24,112 bases of DNA from CAYRTD01 sp964426915 (GCA_964426915.1 CAYRTD010000049.1:1-24112); one strand, 5' to 3'. Positions 7,805 through 16,994 are shown, counted from the stretch's first letter. A program made the numbers and translations. The notes: generated by a model not told the origin, from the sequence alone.

Positions 7805-8320
7805 ATGATAAAAGCTTCCAGTCCGGATTCCGATTTCAAAATTCGCCACGCCAAAAAAAAAGATATTCCTCTTGTCCTCGACTTCATAAAGGCAATTGCC
7901 GAATACGAAAAACTTAGTCATGAGGTCGTAGCCACAGAAAAGGACCTGGAAAAATATTTATTCAGCGATAAGAAGGTCGCTGAGGTTGTAATAGCTTATT
8001 TAAAGGATGAACCTGTAGGTTTCGCCCTGTACTTTCAGAATTTTTCCACCTTCCTTGGCAAACCCGGGATACATCTTGAAGATCTTTATGTACATGAGAA
8101 ATTCAGGGGAAAAGGATTCGGAAAAAAATTACTGACATATCTGGCGCGTCTGGCCGTGGAAAGAGATTGCGGACGTCTGGAATGGGTTGTGCTCGACTGG
8201 AATGAACCGGCAATAAAATTCTATGAATCCCTTGGGGCAAAGATTATGAATGAATGGCTGGTAACCCGGGTAACGGGGGCGGATTTGATTGAATTGGCGG
8301 GGATGTATCAGATTGACTAA
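7805..8320 (+). CDS. GNAT N-acetyltransferase, diamine (SAT-like) type
   Basis: From ATG 7805 the product has 171 residues. The frame continues to a TTG at 7778, but that extension sits in probable promoter sequence. It shows the standard GNAT layout: IRHAKKKDIPLVLDFI at the N terminus, then LEDLYVHEKFRGKGFGKKLL (motif A with the acetyl-CoA pyrophosphate loop R-G-K-G-F-G-K) and WNEPAIKFYESLGA (motif B). The pattern AEYEKL near the N terminus and EWLVTRVTG near the C terminus matches spermidine/diamine or thialysine acetyltransferases (SAT1/SAT2-like), which acetylate polyamines or lysine analogues. Cytoplasmic. Substrate assignment is by family resemblance only. Confidence 0.88.
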   Translation: MIKASSPDSDFKIRHAKKKDIPLVLDFIKAIAEYEKLSHEVVATEKDLEKYLFSDKKVAEVVIAYLKDEPVGFALYFQNFSTFLGKPGIHLEDLYVHEKFRGKGFGKKLLTYLARLAVERDCGRLEWVVLDWNEPAIKFYESLGAKIMNEWLVTRVTGADLIELAGMYQID

Positions 8321-8330
8321 GATTAGTATA

Positions 8331-8351
8331 GTGTCTTTCCATAAAGTGAAG
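8331..8351. repeat. Decayed left end of repeat family 2
   Basis: TAGTGTCTTTCCATAAAGTGA matches the inverted right terminus of family 2 (TAGTGTCTGTCCATAATGTCC) at about 17 of 21 positions. It lies just after the GNAT gene. No partner end is seen, so it is probably a solo remnant. Confidence 0.5.
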
Positions 8352-8420
8352 CATCTGGATAGTATTGTTTTTTTTAAGAAAAAAATTACATCATAGCGTC
8401 CTGATCTTAAATATTTTCCA

Positions 8421-8428
8421 TATTTTTG
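8421..8428 (+). promoter_or_regulatory. Candidate -7 promoter box TATTTTTG
   Basis: TATTTTTG fits the Bacteroidota TANNTTTG -7 consensus exactly. No good TTTG -33 element is seen at the usual 19-21 nt spacing. It would drive transcription of the MATE gene with a leader of about 155 nt that contains a 20-codon ORF at 8453-8515. Confidence 0.4.
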
Positions 8429-8590
8429 TCCTGTAACATACAAAAAGACCCGATGAAGACAATTGCTATAATTAGCAGGTTTAGCGTTCCGGCACGCCCG
8501 GTCCGCCTTTCGTAAAGTGCGCCAGCACCTTATCAGCACAAGCTGAAACCAGAAACAATTGTCATTCGAATTTCATAATTTTCTTTCAAA

Positions 8591-10033
8591 ATGTCGGGCA
8601 AAAAAAATTATCGTACAAAAGCAATATCGCTATACCAGTCTGTTGATCTTGAATCATTATGGAAAGACCTTCGTCAGTCCATCGCCGGAGGTGATATGGA
8701 TTTCACATCCATAAAATTAAGCAAAGCTATATTTCTGCTTTCGGTTCCAATGATCCTGGAGATGATCATGGAATCTACATTTGCGATTTTCGATATCTAT
8801 TTTGTTTCAAGGCTGGGTGCTGATGCGGTAGCCACCGTGGGACTTACCGAATCCCTGATGACTTTGGTATATGCGATCGGGTTTGGATTAAGCATCGCTA
8901 CAACTGCGCTTGTTTCCCGGAGAATAGGAGAAAAAAATAAAAAAGCTGCCTCTGTGACTGCGGTACAGGCAATTATAACCGGTATATTATTCTCATTCTT
9001 CATTACCATTCCCGGCATTTTCTATTCCAGGGAATTACTTGGTCTTATGGGGGCTACTGAAAGCATGATTGATACGGGTTATAAATATACAATGATCATG
9101 CTCAGCGGCAATGGTATTATTATGCTGCTTTTCATTATAAATGCAATATTCAGAAGTGCAGGTGATGCAGCAATTTCCATGCGCGTTTTATTTCTTGCAA
9201 ATATTCTGAATATTATTCTCGATCCCATAATGATATTCGGTCTTGGACCATTTCCCGGGCTTGGGATAACAGGTGCAGCTATCGCCACCAATACCGGCCG
9301 CGGCATAGCAGTGATTTACCAGTTCTATATACTCTTCAGAGGAAATGGCAGAATTAAGCTGATGATAAGGCACTTGCAAATATCCTTTAAGCTTATTATC
9401 AGGCTGGTAAGATTATCGATGGGAGGAATAGGCCAGAATGTAATAGCTACCTCAAGCTGGATTTTTATGGTCAGGATAATAGCAGAATTTGGCAGTGAAG
9501 TTCTGGCCGGGTATACAATCGCCATCAGGATCGTTATATTTTCTCTTTTGCCTTCCTGGGGACTTGCCAATGCGGCTGCCACACTTGTAGGACAAAACCT
9601 GGGCGCGAAGAAAAAAAGACGTGCTGAAAGATCTGTATGGACTACCGGATTTGCCAATATGATCCTACTGGGATTATTTGCCATAGCTTTCATTTCCTGG
9701 CCGGGCTTCCTTATCAGTCTTTTTACAGACGAACCCAATGTAATAAAAGCAGGAGTCGATTGCCTGCAGCTCATCGCGTACGGTTTCCTCTTCTATGCCA
9801 TGGGTATGGTAATGGTACAGGCATTCAATGGCGCCGGTGACACGACTACTCCAACATGGATGAATTTCATCTGTTTCTGGTTACTGGAAATTCCTTTGGC
9901 ATACATTCTTGCCCTGAAAGCAGGCTTTGCCGAGCAGGGTGTATACATGGCGATTGTAATTGCAGAATCATCCCTGACAATACTGGGGGTTATCATGTTC
10001 CGAAGGGGAAAGTGGAAGGACCGGGAGGTTTAG
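8591..10033 (+). CDS. MATE family efflux transporter
   Basis: This 480-residue polytopic protein has about 12 hydrophobic helices in two related halves. The hallmark N-terminal segment is LSVPMILEMIMESTFAIFDIYFVSRLGADAVATVGLTE, and the second half carries the matching ALVGQNLGAKKKRRAERSVW and MVMVQAFNGAGDTTTPTWMN segments. MATE transporters use H+ or Na+ gradients to export cationic drugs, toxins or metabolites across the inner membrane. A hydrophilic extension of about 35 residues precedes the first helix, so the true start could be slightly later, although ATG 8591 is the only good nearby candidate. No linked regulator is visible. Substrate unknown. Confidence 0.93.
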   Translation: MSGKKNYRTKAISLYQSVDLESLWKDLRQSIAGGDMDFTSIKLSKAIFLLSVPMILEMIMESTFAIFDIYFVSRLGADAVATVGLTESLMTLVYAIGFGLSIATTALVSRRIGEKNKKAASVTAVQAIITGILFSFFITIPGIFYSRELLGLMGATESMIDTGYKYTMIMLSGNGIIMLLFIINAIFRSAGDAAISMRVLFLANILNIILDPIMIFGLGPFPGLGITGAAIATNTGRGIAVIYQFYILFRGNGRIKLMIRHLQISFKLIIRLVRLSMGGIGQNVIATSSWIFMVRIIAEFGSEVLAGYTIAIRIVIFSLLPSWGLANAAATLVGQNLGAKKKRRAERSVWTTGFANMILLGLFAIAFISWPGFLISLFTDEPNVIKAGVDCLQLIAYGFLFYAMGMVMVQAFNGAGDTTTPTWMNFICFWLLEIPLAYILALKAGFAEQGVYMAIVIAESSLTILGVIMFRRGKWKDREV

Positions 10034-10137
10034 GAGAAAAGAAGAACATGGAACTGGAAAAAAGACCGGGCAATCTACACGTTTTCTATTTCAAATGTTC
10101 TTTTTAAATTTACAGATCAAAAACTAAAATTTTCAAA

Positions 10138-12993
10138 ATGAAAATATTATTATGCCTTATTCTCAGCCTGGTCTTATCAGGAATTTCCTTTTCACAAGTA
10201 CCCACAGCTACACAGCCTGATGAAAGAATAGCGAGTTACCGGCTCCGTCGGGAAATGAAGGAATCCTCTCTGGTGAAAAATATCAAATTCAGAAACGTCG
10301 GACCGGTAGTTATGTCGGGACGTGTTACAGATCTGGACATTAACCCCTTAGATCCAGCGGAATTTTATGTTGCCTATGCTTCCGGCGGATTATGGCATAC
10401 TACTAATAATGGCATTACTTTCACATCTGTATTTGATAATCAGGCGGTAATGACACTTGGAGATATAGCTGTGGACTGGAAAGAAAATATTATTTGGGCA
10501 GGTACCGGAGAAAATAATTCCAGCCGTTCATCTTATTCAGGAACCGGTATATATAAAAGCACTGATCATGGCAAAACATGGGAGCACATGGGGCTTACCG
10601 ACACGCATCATACGGGAAGGATCATTCTGCACCCGGAAAATCCCGATATCCTGTGGGTAGCGGCAATTGGACATCTCTACTCACCAAATCCCGAAAGAGG
10701 GGTCTACAAATCTCTTGATGGTGGAAAGACATGGGAGAAAACTCTTTATATCGATGAAAACACAGGTGTTATTGACCTCACCATAGATCCCTTGAATCAT
10801 GACATACTCTATGCCTGCACGTGGACCCGGACACGACGGGCATGGAATCTCACTGAATCCGGTGAAGGTTCAGGAATTTATAAAAGTATTGATGGTGGGA
10901 TTAACTGGGAAAAAATATCCGGAGGGAATTCAGGTTTTCCTGAAGGTGAAGGCACAGGACGTATTGGATTGGACATATTCCCCGGAAATTCGAATATCCT
11001 TTACGCATTCCTTGATAATAATTTCCATCGGGAGAAAGAAGAAGAAAAAAAAGATAAGCTGACAAAAGATGATCTCAGGGCCATGTCGAAAGAAGATTTC
11101 CTGAACCTGCCGGAAGATAAAATCGCGGATTTCCTTAAGGAGAATGATTTTCCGATTAACTATACGGTAAAAACAGTGATCGAAATGGTTAGAAATGATG
11201 AAATTAAACCCCGGGCTCTTGCAGTTTATTTGGAGGATGAAAATTCGCTTCTTTTTGATACACCCATAATCGGGGCAGAACTTTACCGCTCGGATGACGG
11301 GGGGGAAACCTGGAGGAAAACCCATGAAAATGCATTGGAAGGACTTGTTTATACTTACGGATATTATTTTGGAGAAGTAAGAGTTTCTCCTTTTAATGCA
11401 GATGAAGTCTATCTCCTGGGGGTTCCCCTGATCATGTCAAAAGATGGGGGGAAAAGCTTTGAAGCGCTAAGCTCAGAAAACCTTCATGCCGATCATCACG
11501 CCTTATGGATTAATCCCTCAAGAGAAGGTCATCTGATCGATGGCAATGACGGAGGTGTTAATATCAGTTATGATAAAGGAAAGACCTGGTACAAGGCAAA
11601 TGTGCCCCCTGTCGGACAGTTTTACAGTGTGAATTTTGATAACGCTGAACCTTACAATGTATACGGAGGGCTTCAGGATAATGGTGTTTGGTATGGGCCT
11701 TCCACATACGATCCCGGCAATGCATGGCATCAGCGCGGACGGGATGATTATAAATCCATTGGAGGAGGAGACGGTATGCAGGTGGAAGTAGATCTGAGAG
11801 ATAACGAAACTGTATATTCCGGATCACAATTCGGCTTTTATTATCGTTATAACAAGAAAACCGGGGAAAGAACCCCCATAAAACCCAAACATAAATTGGG
11901 AGAAAGACCTTTGCGTTTTAACTGGGAAACACCGATCCATCTCTCCAGGCATAATCAGGATATTCTGTATTACGGAGCTAACAGACTTTTCCGGTCCTTA
12001 AATCAGGGTGAAGATCTGGAACCTATTTCCGGAGATCTGACCAATGGGGGTAAGAAAGGAAATGTTTCATACGGAACCCTTACCAGTATTCACGAATCGC
12101 CAATCAAATTCGGACTTATTTATACAGGCTCCGACGACGGTCTGGTCCATATCACCAAAGATGGGGGAAATACCTGGACGAATATTTCAGAAGGCTTGCC
12201 TGAAAAAATGTGGATAAGCCAGGTATATGCGAGTCATCATAAAGAAGGCAGGGTATATGTAAGCATGAATGGATACCGCTGGGATCACTTTGAAGCTTAC
12301 GTGTTTCTTTCCGAGGATTATGGTCAGACCTGGAAAAATATTTCACAAGGCTTACCTGCTGAACCTGTGAATGTTATTAAGGAAGATCCGCATAAAGAAA
12401 ATATGATATATGTCGGCACAGATCATAGTGTATATTTTTCCACCAATGCGGGTGAAAATTACATGATATTCAGTTCCGGACTGAGAGATGCTCCCGTGCA
12501 TGATCTTGCCATCCATCCTGAAGAAAAGGACCTGATTGTCGGAACTCACGGAAGATCTGTTTTCATTGCTGATCTTGAAGAAATCTACGCCCTGGACAGC
12601 ATCAAGGAAAAAACTTTATACCTTTTTGACATAAAGAAGATAAAAAGCTCAGCTCAATGGGGTAGAAAATGGAACGATTACTATCCTGCAATGGAACCTG
12701 AGACAGAAATTGCCTGGTATAGTAAACATGAAGGAAAGGTGAAAATCGAAATTCTCACTGAAAAGGGACAGTTATTGAAACTGATCGAATCTCGTAGCGA
12801 TAAAGGCCTGAATTATAAAACCTATAACCTCGATATAGACGGGACATTATTAAAAGCGGCGCAGAAAAAAAATGAAGACCTGAAGGATATAAAAGCAGCA
12901 GACAATGGTGTTGTTTACCTTAAAAAAGGAAAGTATATCCTGAAGATATCCGATGGAAAGGCAGAAGCTCAGGCTATGATGGTCATTGAATAA
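10138..12993 (+). CDS. Exported Asp-box (BNR/sortilin-VPS10-like) beta-propeller protein
   Basis: This 951-residue protein has a Sec signal peptide (1-20, ending SFSQ). At least nine Asp-box motifs of the S-x-D-x-G-x-T-W type are visible, near residues 140, 191, 249, 384, 433, 476, 672, 724 and 767. These indicate two or more beta-propellers as in sialidases, xyloglucanases and sortilin/VPS10 proteins. Such proteins are often annotated 'glycosyl hydrolase', but no catalytic residue set for a particular hydrolase is evident. Between boxes 3 and 4 (about 297-373) is a highly charged, helix-rich insertion (KEEEKKDKLTKDDLR onward). After about 815 comes a C-terminal beta-rich domain. There is no T9SS sorting domain and no lipobox, so the protein is probably periplasmic. 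The stop is 16 bp from the stop of the convergent aldo/keto reductase gene. Confidence 0.88.
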   Translation: MKILLCLILSLVLSGISFSQVPTATQPDERIASYRLRREMKESSLVKNIKFRNVGPVVMSGRVTDLDINPLDPAEFYVAYASGGLWHTTNNGITFTSVFDNQAVMTLGDIAVDWKENIIWAGTGENNSSRSSYSGTGIYKSTDHGKTWEHMGLTDTHHTGRIILHPENPDILWVAAIGHLYSPNPERGVYKSLDGGKTWEKTLYIDENTGVIDLTIDPLNHDILYACTWTRTRRAWNLTESGEGSGIYKSIDGGINWEKISGGNSGFPEGEGTGRIGLDIFPGNSNILYAFLDNNFHREKEEEKKDKLTKDDLRAMSKEDFLNLPEDKIADFLKENDFPINYTVKTVIEMVRNDEIKPRALAVYLEDENSLLFDTPIIGAELYRSDDGGETWRKTHENALEGLVYTYGYYFGEVRVSPFNADEVYLLGVPLIMSKDGGKSFEALSSENLHADHHALWINPSREGHLIDGNDGGVNISYDKGKTWYKANVPPVGQFYSVNFDNAEPYNVYGGLQDNGVWYGPSTYDPGNAWHQRGRDDYKSIGGGDGMQVEVDLRDNETVYSGSQFGFYYRYNKKTGERTPIKPKHKLGERPLRFNWETPIHLSRHNQDILYYGANRLFRSLNQGEDLEPISGDLTNGGKKGNVSYGTLTSIHESPIKFGLIYTGSDDGLVHITKDGGNTWTNISEGLPEKMWISQVYASHHKEGRVYVSMNGYRWDHFEAYVFLSEDYGQTWKNISQGLPAEPVNVIKEDPHKENMIYVGTDHSVYFSTNAGENYMIFSSGLRDAPVHDLAIHPEEKDLIVGTHGRSVFIADLEEIYALDSIKEKTLYLFDIKKIKSSAQWGRKWNDYYPAMEPETEIAWYSKHEGKVKIEILTEKGQLLKLIESRSDKGLNYKTYNLDIDGTLLKAAQKKNEDLKDIKAADNGVVYLKKGKYILKISDGKAEAQAMMVIE

Positions 12994-13009
12994 AAACGGA
13001 CAAAACGTT

Positions 13010-13873
13010 TCAAGTTCTTACACTGGCCTCCGGTAATCTCTTCCGGATATCCTTCAATTGTTCATAGTTCTCTATTCCAAGAGTAAAGCCATCAATAAAA
13101 TCATTGCCTACATGGAAGGAAAGGCATTCATCCTTTTTATCCAAAAGTCTTCCGGCACCATAAACTTTCATCCCGACGATTCCTTTTCCGTTTTTCTTCA
13201 TACGTGTTAGAACTCCGGCAACCTTTTCAACACTATCGTCCATGCTTACACCTGAAGGATTATAGCGTACCAGATCAACATCGACCCAGGGCTCATCGGC
13301 TGCAGTTTCAAGTGCGCCAATAGAATGACAAGAAATCCCATGTGCACGGATAATTCCTTGTTCTTTGGCTTCAGTGAGCGCCTCCATAGCCCCTTTCATG
13401 TTTGTATTCCAATCAGGATCTGTAACAGCATGCAATAAAACTATATCAAGGTAATCGGTTCCAATCTCTTTTCTGAACCTTTCAAGATCGTCCTTTACTC
13501 CTGCTTTTGTTTTTGAAGTTGTTTTGGTTAGGACGGTAATTTTCTCCCGGGGAACTCTTTTGAGACCTTCCTTAAGGTGTGGGTGCGACCCATACTGATC
13601 TGCACTGTCCCAGAAGGTAATCCCTTCATCATATGCAGACTTCAGAAGGTCACCAAGTCCTTTGGTCCCCAGCCGCCTTGTCTGATTGGAGCTGCCCCGC
13701 CAGCCACTTGTTCCTGTACCGATGGCCACTCTGGATGTTTCTATCCCCGATTTGCCCAGAATTATTCTGTCGTTTACGTACAATTTCTTATTCCCCGCAT
13801 AAAGATGATAAGGGAAGGAAGATAGGAGTGCAGATCCTGCCAGACTATATTGTAAAAAATGACGTCTTTTCAT
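13010..13873 (-). CDS. Tat-signal aldo/keto reductase
   Basis: This 287-residue protein begins with a twin-arginine-type signal (MKRRHFLQYSLAGSALLSS; R-R-H-F-L). It is therefore likely folded with cofactor in the cytoplasm and exported to the periplasm. The aldo/keto reductase barrel follows. The catalytic tetrad is complete: Asp89 and Tyr94 in WDSADQYGSH, Lys117 in VLTKTTS and His148 in DIVLLHAV. The C-terminal NADPH-binding part is shorter than in classical 320-residue members (GMKVYGAGRLL about 220, then ends RLPEASVRT), which is common among exported Bacteroidota relatives. Substrate unknown, probably a sugar or its oxidised form. It is divergent from the ThuA-like lipoprotein gene, 82 bp away. 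Confidence 0.88.
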   Translation of the reverse strand: MKRRHFLQYSLAGSALLSSFPYHLYAGNKKLYVNDRIILGKSGIETSRVAIGTGTSGWRGSSNQTRRLGTKGLGDLLKSAYDEGITFWDSADQYGSHPHLKEGLKRVPREKITVLTKTTSKTKAGVKDDLERFRKEIGTDYLDIVLLHAVTDPDWNTNMKGAMEALTEAKEQGIIRAHGISCHSIGALETAADEPWVDVDLVRYNPSGVSMDDSVEKVAGVLTRMKKNGKGIVGMKVYGAGRLLDKKDECLSFHVGNDFIDGFTLGIENYEQLKDIRKRLPEASVRT

Positions 13874-13955
13874 AACTTCTTTTTAATATAACCTCAGGAC
13901 AAAGGGAATTGTTCAGATTCTAATATTTTATGTATTTTGGATGAAAATTTATACC

Positions 13956-14717
13956 ATGAAAAAAATAGTATTCTTTTTTCTGTCTCTACTGCTTATATTA
14001 TTTGCATGTGTAAATCCAAAAAAATCTGATACAATGAGAAAAGCTCTACTGGTAACAGGAAACGATCACCCAGCTCACAAATGGCAGGAAACAACGCCTG
14101 TCATAAAAGAGATTCTGGAAACGGATTCCACCACCCGGGTTACCGTTACAGAAAACCCAAATGATCTGGCAACAATTACAACCGATGAATACGATCTTGT
14201 CATCCTTAATTATTGTAACTGGAAAGATCCTTCAGGACTCAGCGAAGAGGCGAAAAAAGGCTTTACCAGCTACCTGGAAAATGGTGGCGGCCTTTTGATA
14301 TTGCATTTTTCAAACGGGGCTTTTCATTATTCCCTGCCCGATGCGGGAGAATCGGACTGGCCCGAATACCGAGAAATTGTTCATAAGGTATGGGACCATG
14401 ATAAAGGAAGTGTGCATGATCCTTATGGAGTTTTTAAGGTAGAAATAACAGGTGTTAATCACTTCATTACTCAGGGAATTAATGATTTTGAAACTGAAGA
14501 TGAACTTTACTATAACCAGAAAGGAGAAGAAGAACTCCCTGCACTCTTTACCGCAGTTTCCAGGCAGAGCGGAAAACCGGAACCTCTGGCATGGGCATAT
14601 ACCTATAAAAACGCCAGAGTATTTCAGACCTTGCTGGGCCATGGCCCTGAATCCTATGAACCTGAAGCTTACCGAAAAATATTGAGACGAGCGGCAGTTT
14701 GGGTGACGGAGAGATAG
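13956..14717 (+). CDS. ThuA-like lipoprotein (class I glutamine-amidotransferase-like fold)
   Basis: From ATG 13956 the product is 253 residues. The frame also opens at an ATG at 13941, five codons earlier, but the signal peptide fits better from 13956. Residues 1-18 form a lipoprotein signal ending in LFAC, so the protein is predicted to be lipid-anchored. The body matches ThuA-type trehalose-utilisation proteins: DLVILNYCNW, GGGLLILHFSNGAFH, HDPYGVFKVEITGVNHFITQGI and the terminal LLGHGPESYEPEAYRKILRRAAVW. ThuA proteins assist periplasmic/cytoplasmic oxidation of disaccharides to 3-keto sugars with partner dehydrogenases. Exact chemistry is unproven. TTG at 13909 and TATTTTG at 13933 make a possible promoter in the gap shared with the divergent reductase gene. 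Its stop is one base from the stop of the convergent gene. Confidence 0.85.
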   Translation: MKKIVFFFLSLLLILFACVNPKKSDTMRKALLVTGNDHPAHKWQETTPVIKEILETDSTTRVTVTENPNDLATITTDEYDLVILNYCNWKDPSGLSEEAKKGFTSYLENGGGLLILHFSNGAFHYSLPDAGESDWPEYREIVHKVWDHDKGSVHDPYGVFKVEITGVNHFITQGINDFETEDELYYNQKGEEELPALFTAVSRQSGKPEPLAWAYTYKNARVFQTLLGHGPESYEPEAYRKILRRAAVWVTER

Positions 14718-14718
14718 C

Positions 14719-15837
14719 CTATACCATGTCGTACGCAGAAATATAAGCAGGCTTTTCAAAAAATTCCTTTTTCTCATCTACAGAAAAATTATTGAAGGTA
14801 ATCCTGACATCTACTTCATTTTTCCCGAAGGCACTTCCTGTAAAACCACAATCTAAGTGCTGTTCCAGTTTATGAAAAAGATCGCATTCCGTATCCACCC
14901 AGGTCATGGCAAAATGTGTTTTAAAATGATTACATATATTTTCAAACAATTTATTTAACTCCTGTTCGTGTCCCTCTTTGTACCAAATGCCTTCAACGGC
15001 AAGAAAACGGAATCTTTCCGGATTAAAATAATTTCGAACATATGGCAGACAGGGCAGAATTCTGAGTAAAAACTTACTGAATTTAGCCCTCATCTCCAAA
15101 ATACGCCAGAATTCGGGATGTACCTGAGCTCCGGCAATAATCTCGCCTTTTCTTTCCAGTACAAAATAATTGTTATTGATGAAAAGATTATCCCCGGTGA
15201 ATAATTTGTAATCTTTGTAAAACTGTTGAATTCTTTTTTTCATTTCCGGCAGTTCTTCGCTCTTCAATCTCCTGAATCCATCGCTTTTATCAAAAACAAA
15301 CCTGCTAAAAACAAAGGTTTGGTATTTTCTTACGGTTACCGCCCTCATCTGCCCGCTGAAGTTCATGGAACGAAAATTTCCTCTCTCTACATAACCATAT
15401 ACCAGAGATTTTTCCTCCGGATCATAATCCTCACCAAACATCGAAGGACGCTCTATGTAGGGCAAAATGAAATTTCGTATAACATTTATTCCCTTATCCC
15501 GCTCCCTGTATCTTTCCTTTTTTTGAGCGCCGGAACGAAGGGGAGCCCTGATGGAAAAATATCTTATATACCAGCTATTTACAAACTCATTATCCAGGGG
15601 AATCTTCCTCTTTAATAATCCGATCGATCCAAGAATTTTATCCTTTATGCAAAGTACTATGAAATAGATATCCTTTATATGAGCAAGTTTTTCTTCAATT
15701 TTACCATGCTGATAGCGTAACCGACCGGGTGTGCCTAATACGGCAGATTTTATGTGCGCCACGATTTCCGGATCGGCTCTCCGGGAGGCTTCCAACTGAA
15801 GGATAGGACTGGAATAAATAATTTTTCGGTCAGACAT
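14719..15837 (-). CDS. Large GNAT-like protein of unknown function
   Basis: This 372-residue soluble protein has no signal peptide. The N-terminal part (about residues 20-130) reads like a GNAT acetyltransferase fold, with IYFIVLCIKDKILGSIGLLKRK and WYIRYFSIRAPLRSG as candidate central strands and acetyl-CoA loop. A second, similar region (about 235-350) contains YFVLERKGEIIAGAQV and RFLAVEGIWYKEGH, suggesting a duplicated GNAT fold. I do not recognise a specific function. It follows the BtuG-like gene by 65 bp on the same strand without an obvious terminator, so it may be the last gene of the B12-riboswitch operon, but it could also have its own promoter. Its stop codon is one base from that of the ThuA-like gene. 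Confidence 0.7.
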   Translation of the reverse strand: MSDRKIIYSSPILQLEASRRADPEIVAHIKSAVLGTPGRLRYQHGKIEEKLAHIKDIYFIVLCIKDKILGSIGLLKRKIPLDNEFVNSWYIRYFSIRAPLRSGAQKKERYRERDKGINVIRNFILPYIERPSMFGEDYDPEEKSLVYGYVERGNFRSMNFSGQMRAVTVRKYQTFVFSRFVFDKSDGFRRLKSEELPEMKKRIQQFYKDYKLFTGDNLFINNNYFVLERKGEIIAGAQVHPEFWRILEMRAKFSKFLLRILPCLPYVRNYFNPERFRFLAVEGIWYKEGHEQELNKLFENICNHFKTHFAMTWVDTECDLFHKLEQHLDCGFTGSAFGKNEVDVRITFNNFSVDEKKEFFEKPAYISAYDMV

Positions 15838-15902
15838 GGGCTTAGACTTAGACGGTAAAGATAAAAAAAGTGCCCGCTCTTCTCTGAAAAGAAAGCATGC
15901 CT

Positions 15903-16994
15903 CTATTCAGTGAAAGCAAAAAATCCGGGAATCACCCCGGTGCTGAAACTATCGATTTTTTCCCCGGAAGAATTATAGCGAAAGGCTATTCCCCTTTGCA
16001 GGTAATCAATTGCATCACTGCAATAAATATCAGAATTATGTGGATCAATACCCAAACCGTAAAAAAGACGGCTTTTTCCTGAGATGAAAGCTTCCTGGGG
16101 AAGCTGCCCTGCATCTAATGGCATTTGGTATATTCCCGATGAAGAGGACTCCCCTCCCCAGCTTCCCCCGAGATAAAACAGACTGTCTTTAGTGCTGTTT
16201 ATGGACAATTCCGTAGGTGATGCAGAAAGGTCTGAAAAGATATATGAGCGTGAAACTGATAATGAAGCAGGATCGATTTTCAGAAGCCTGGCGTTTTCAT
16301 GTCCTGCAAAGTTTCCCGGGTATCCCCCATCACACAGAACCCATAAATTACCATCCCGGTCAGACACCATGCTGTTAGGCTGAATTCCTGTAGTAAGGGA
16401 ATCTGTAACACGCATCTCATCCAGACTGATTTTATACAGTTTGTTATTGAAAGACCATGAAGCCGCATATACATGATCATCCAGCACGATGATTTGTTCT
16501 GTGGTACCTCCAACCGGAATACGTCGGGAAATACTGTGAGTATGAACATTAACAATAGTCATATTTTTCTCATATAAGTCTGATACAATTGCCAGTGAAT
16601 CAGAAATAAACTCCATGTATCTTGGAGCGCTTAGTCCGGCAATAGTGCCGGAATGCTGTAAAGTTCCCGTATGGAATATCAGTATTTTTCCCGAATTGGA
16701 AACGGTCATAAATGCAAGACTATCCCTGATAATCAGCGATTGGGGAACATCTCCGACAGGGAAATCATTTTTCGAAAGGAAGATGTTGTTGCTAATTTGC
16801 ATTGAATCGGGCTTGTAACAGGATAAAGAAGCATTGCCTGAAGCATAATTTCCCTCGTTTATAATGATCACAGCTCTGCCGTAAAAGTTTTCCTTGATAT
16901 CTGGCCTAACCGATATTTCTGTGCAGGAAGTCATCAGGACAATAAAAAGTCCCGCCCCGATAAATTTATAATTTTGAAAAATAGTTAAACGCAT
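15903..16994 (-). CDS. BtuG-like surface beta-propeller lipoprotein (YncE/DUF5074 type)
   Basis: This 363-residue protein has a lipoprotein signal with the lipobox LMTSC (Cys24). The mature protein is a seven-bladed-propeller-like repeat of the YncE/YVTN or DUF5074 type: VIIINEGNYASGNASLSCY, then repeated blades such as DVPQSLIIRDSLAFMTVSNSGKI, AIVSDLYEKNMTIVNV and DRDGNLWVLCDGG. In Bacteroides thetaiotaomicron a propeller lipoprotein, BtuG, sits next to BtuB and binds vitamin B12 with extreme affinity at the cell surface. This protein has the same architecture and the same position, directly after the BtuB-like receptor. Identity as BtuG is inferred from architecture and context. The 94-bp gap to btuB holds a decayed repeat end (17067-17088). 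Confidence 0.8.
   Translation of the reverse strand: MRLTIFQNYKFIGAGLFIVLMTSCTEISVRPDIKENFYGRAVIIINEGNYASGNASLSCYKPDSMQISNNIFLSKNDFPVGDVPQSLIIRDSLAFMTVSNSGKILIFHTGTLQHSGTIAGLSAPRYMEFISDSLAIVSDLYEKNMTIVNVHTHSISRRIPVGGTTEQIIVLDDHVYAASWSFNNKLYKISLDEMRVTDSLTTGIQPNSMVSDRDGNLWVLCDGGYPGNFAGHENARLLKIDPASLSVSRSYIFSDLSASPTELSINSTKDSLFYLGGSWGGESSSSGIYQMPLDAGQLPQEAFISGKSRLFYGLGIDPHNSDIYCSDAIDYLQRGIAFRYNSSGEKIDSFSTGVIPGFFAFTE

Noticed and set aside
10799..11325. Long open frames on both strands inside the Asp-box gene (87 and 131 codons)
   Set aside because: Shadows of the 951-residue gene, low-complexity and lysine/phenylalanine-rich, with no family resemblance.
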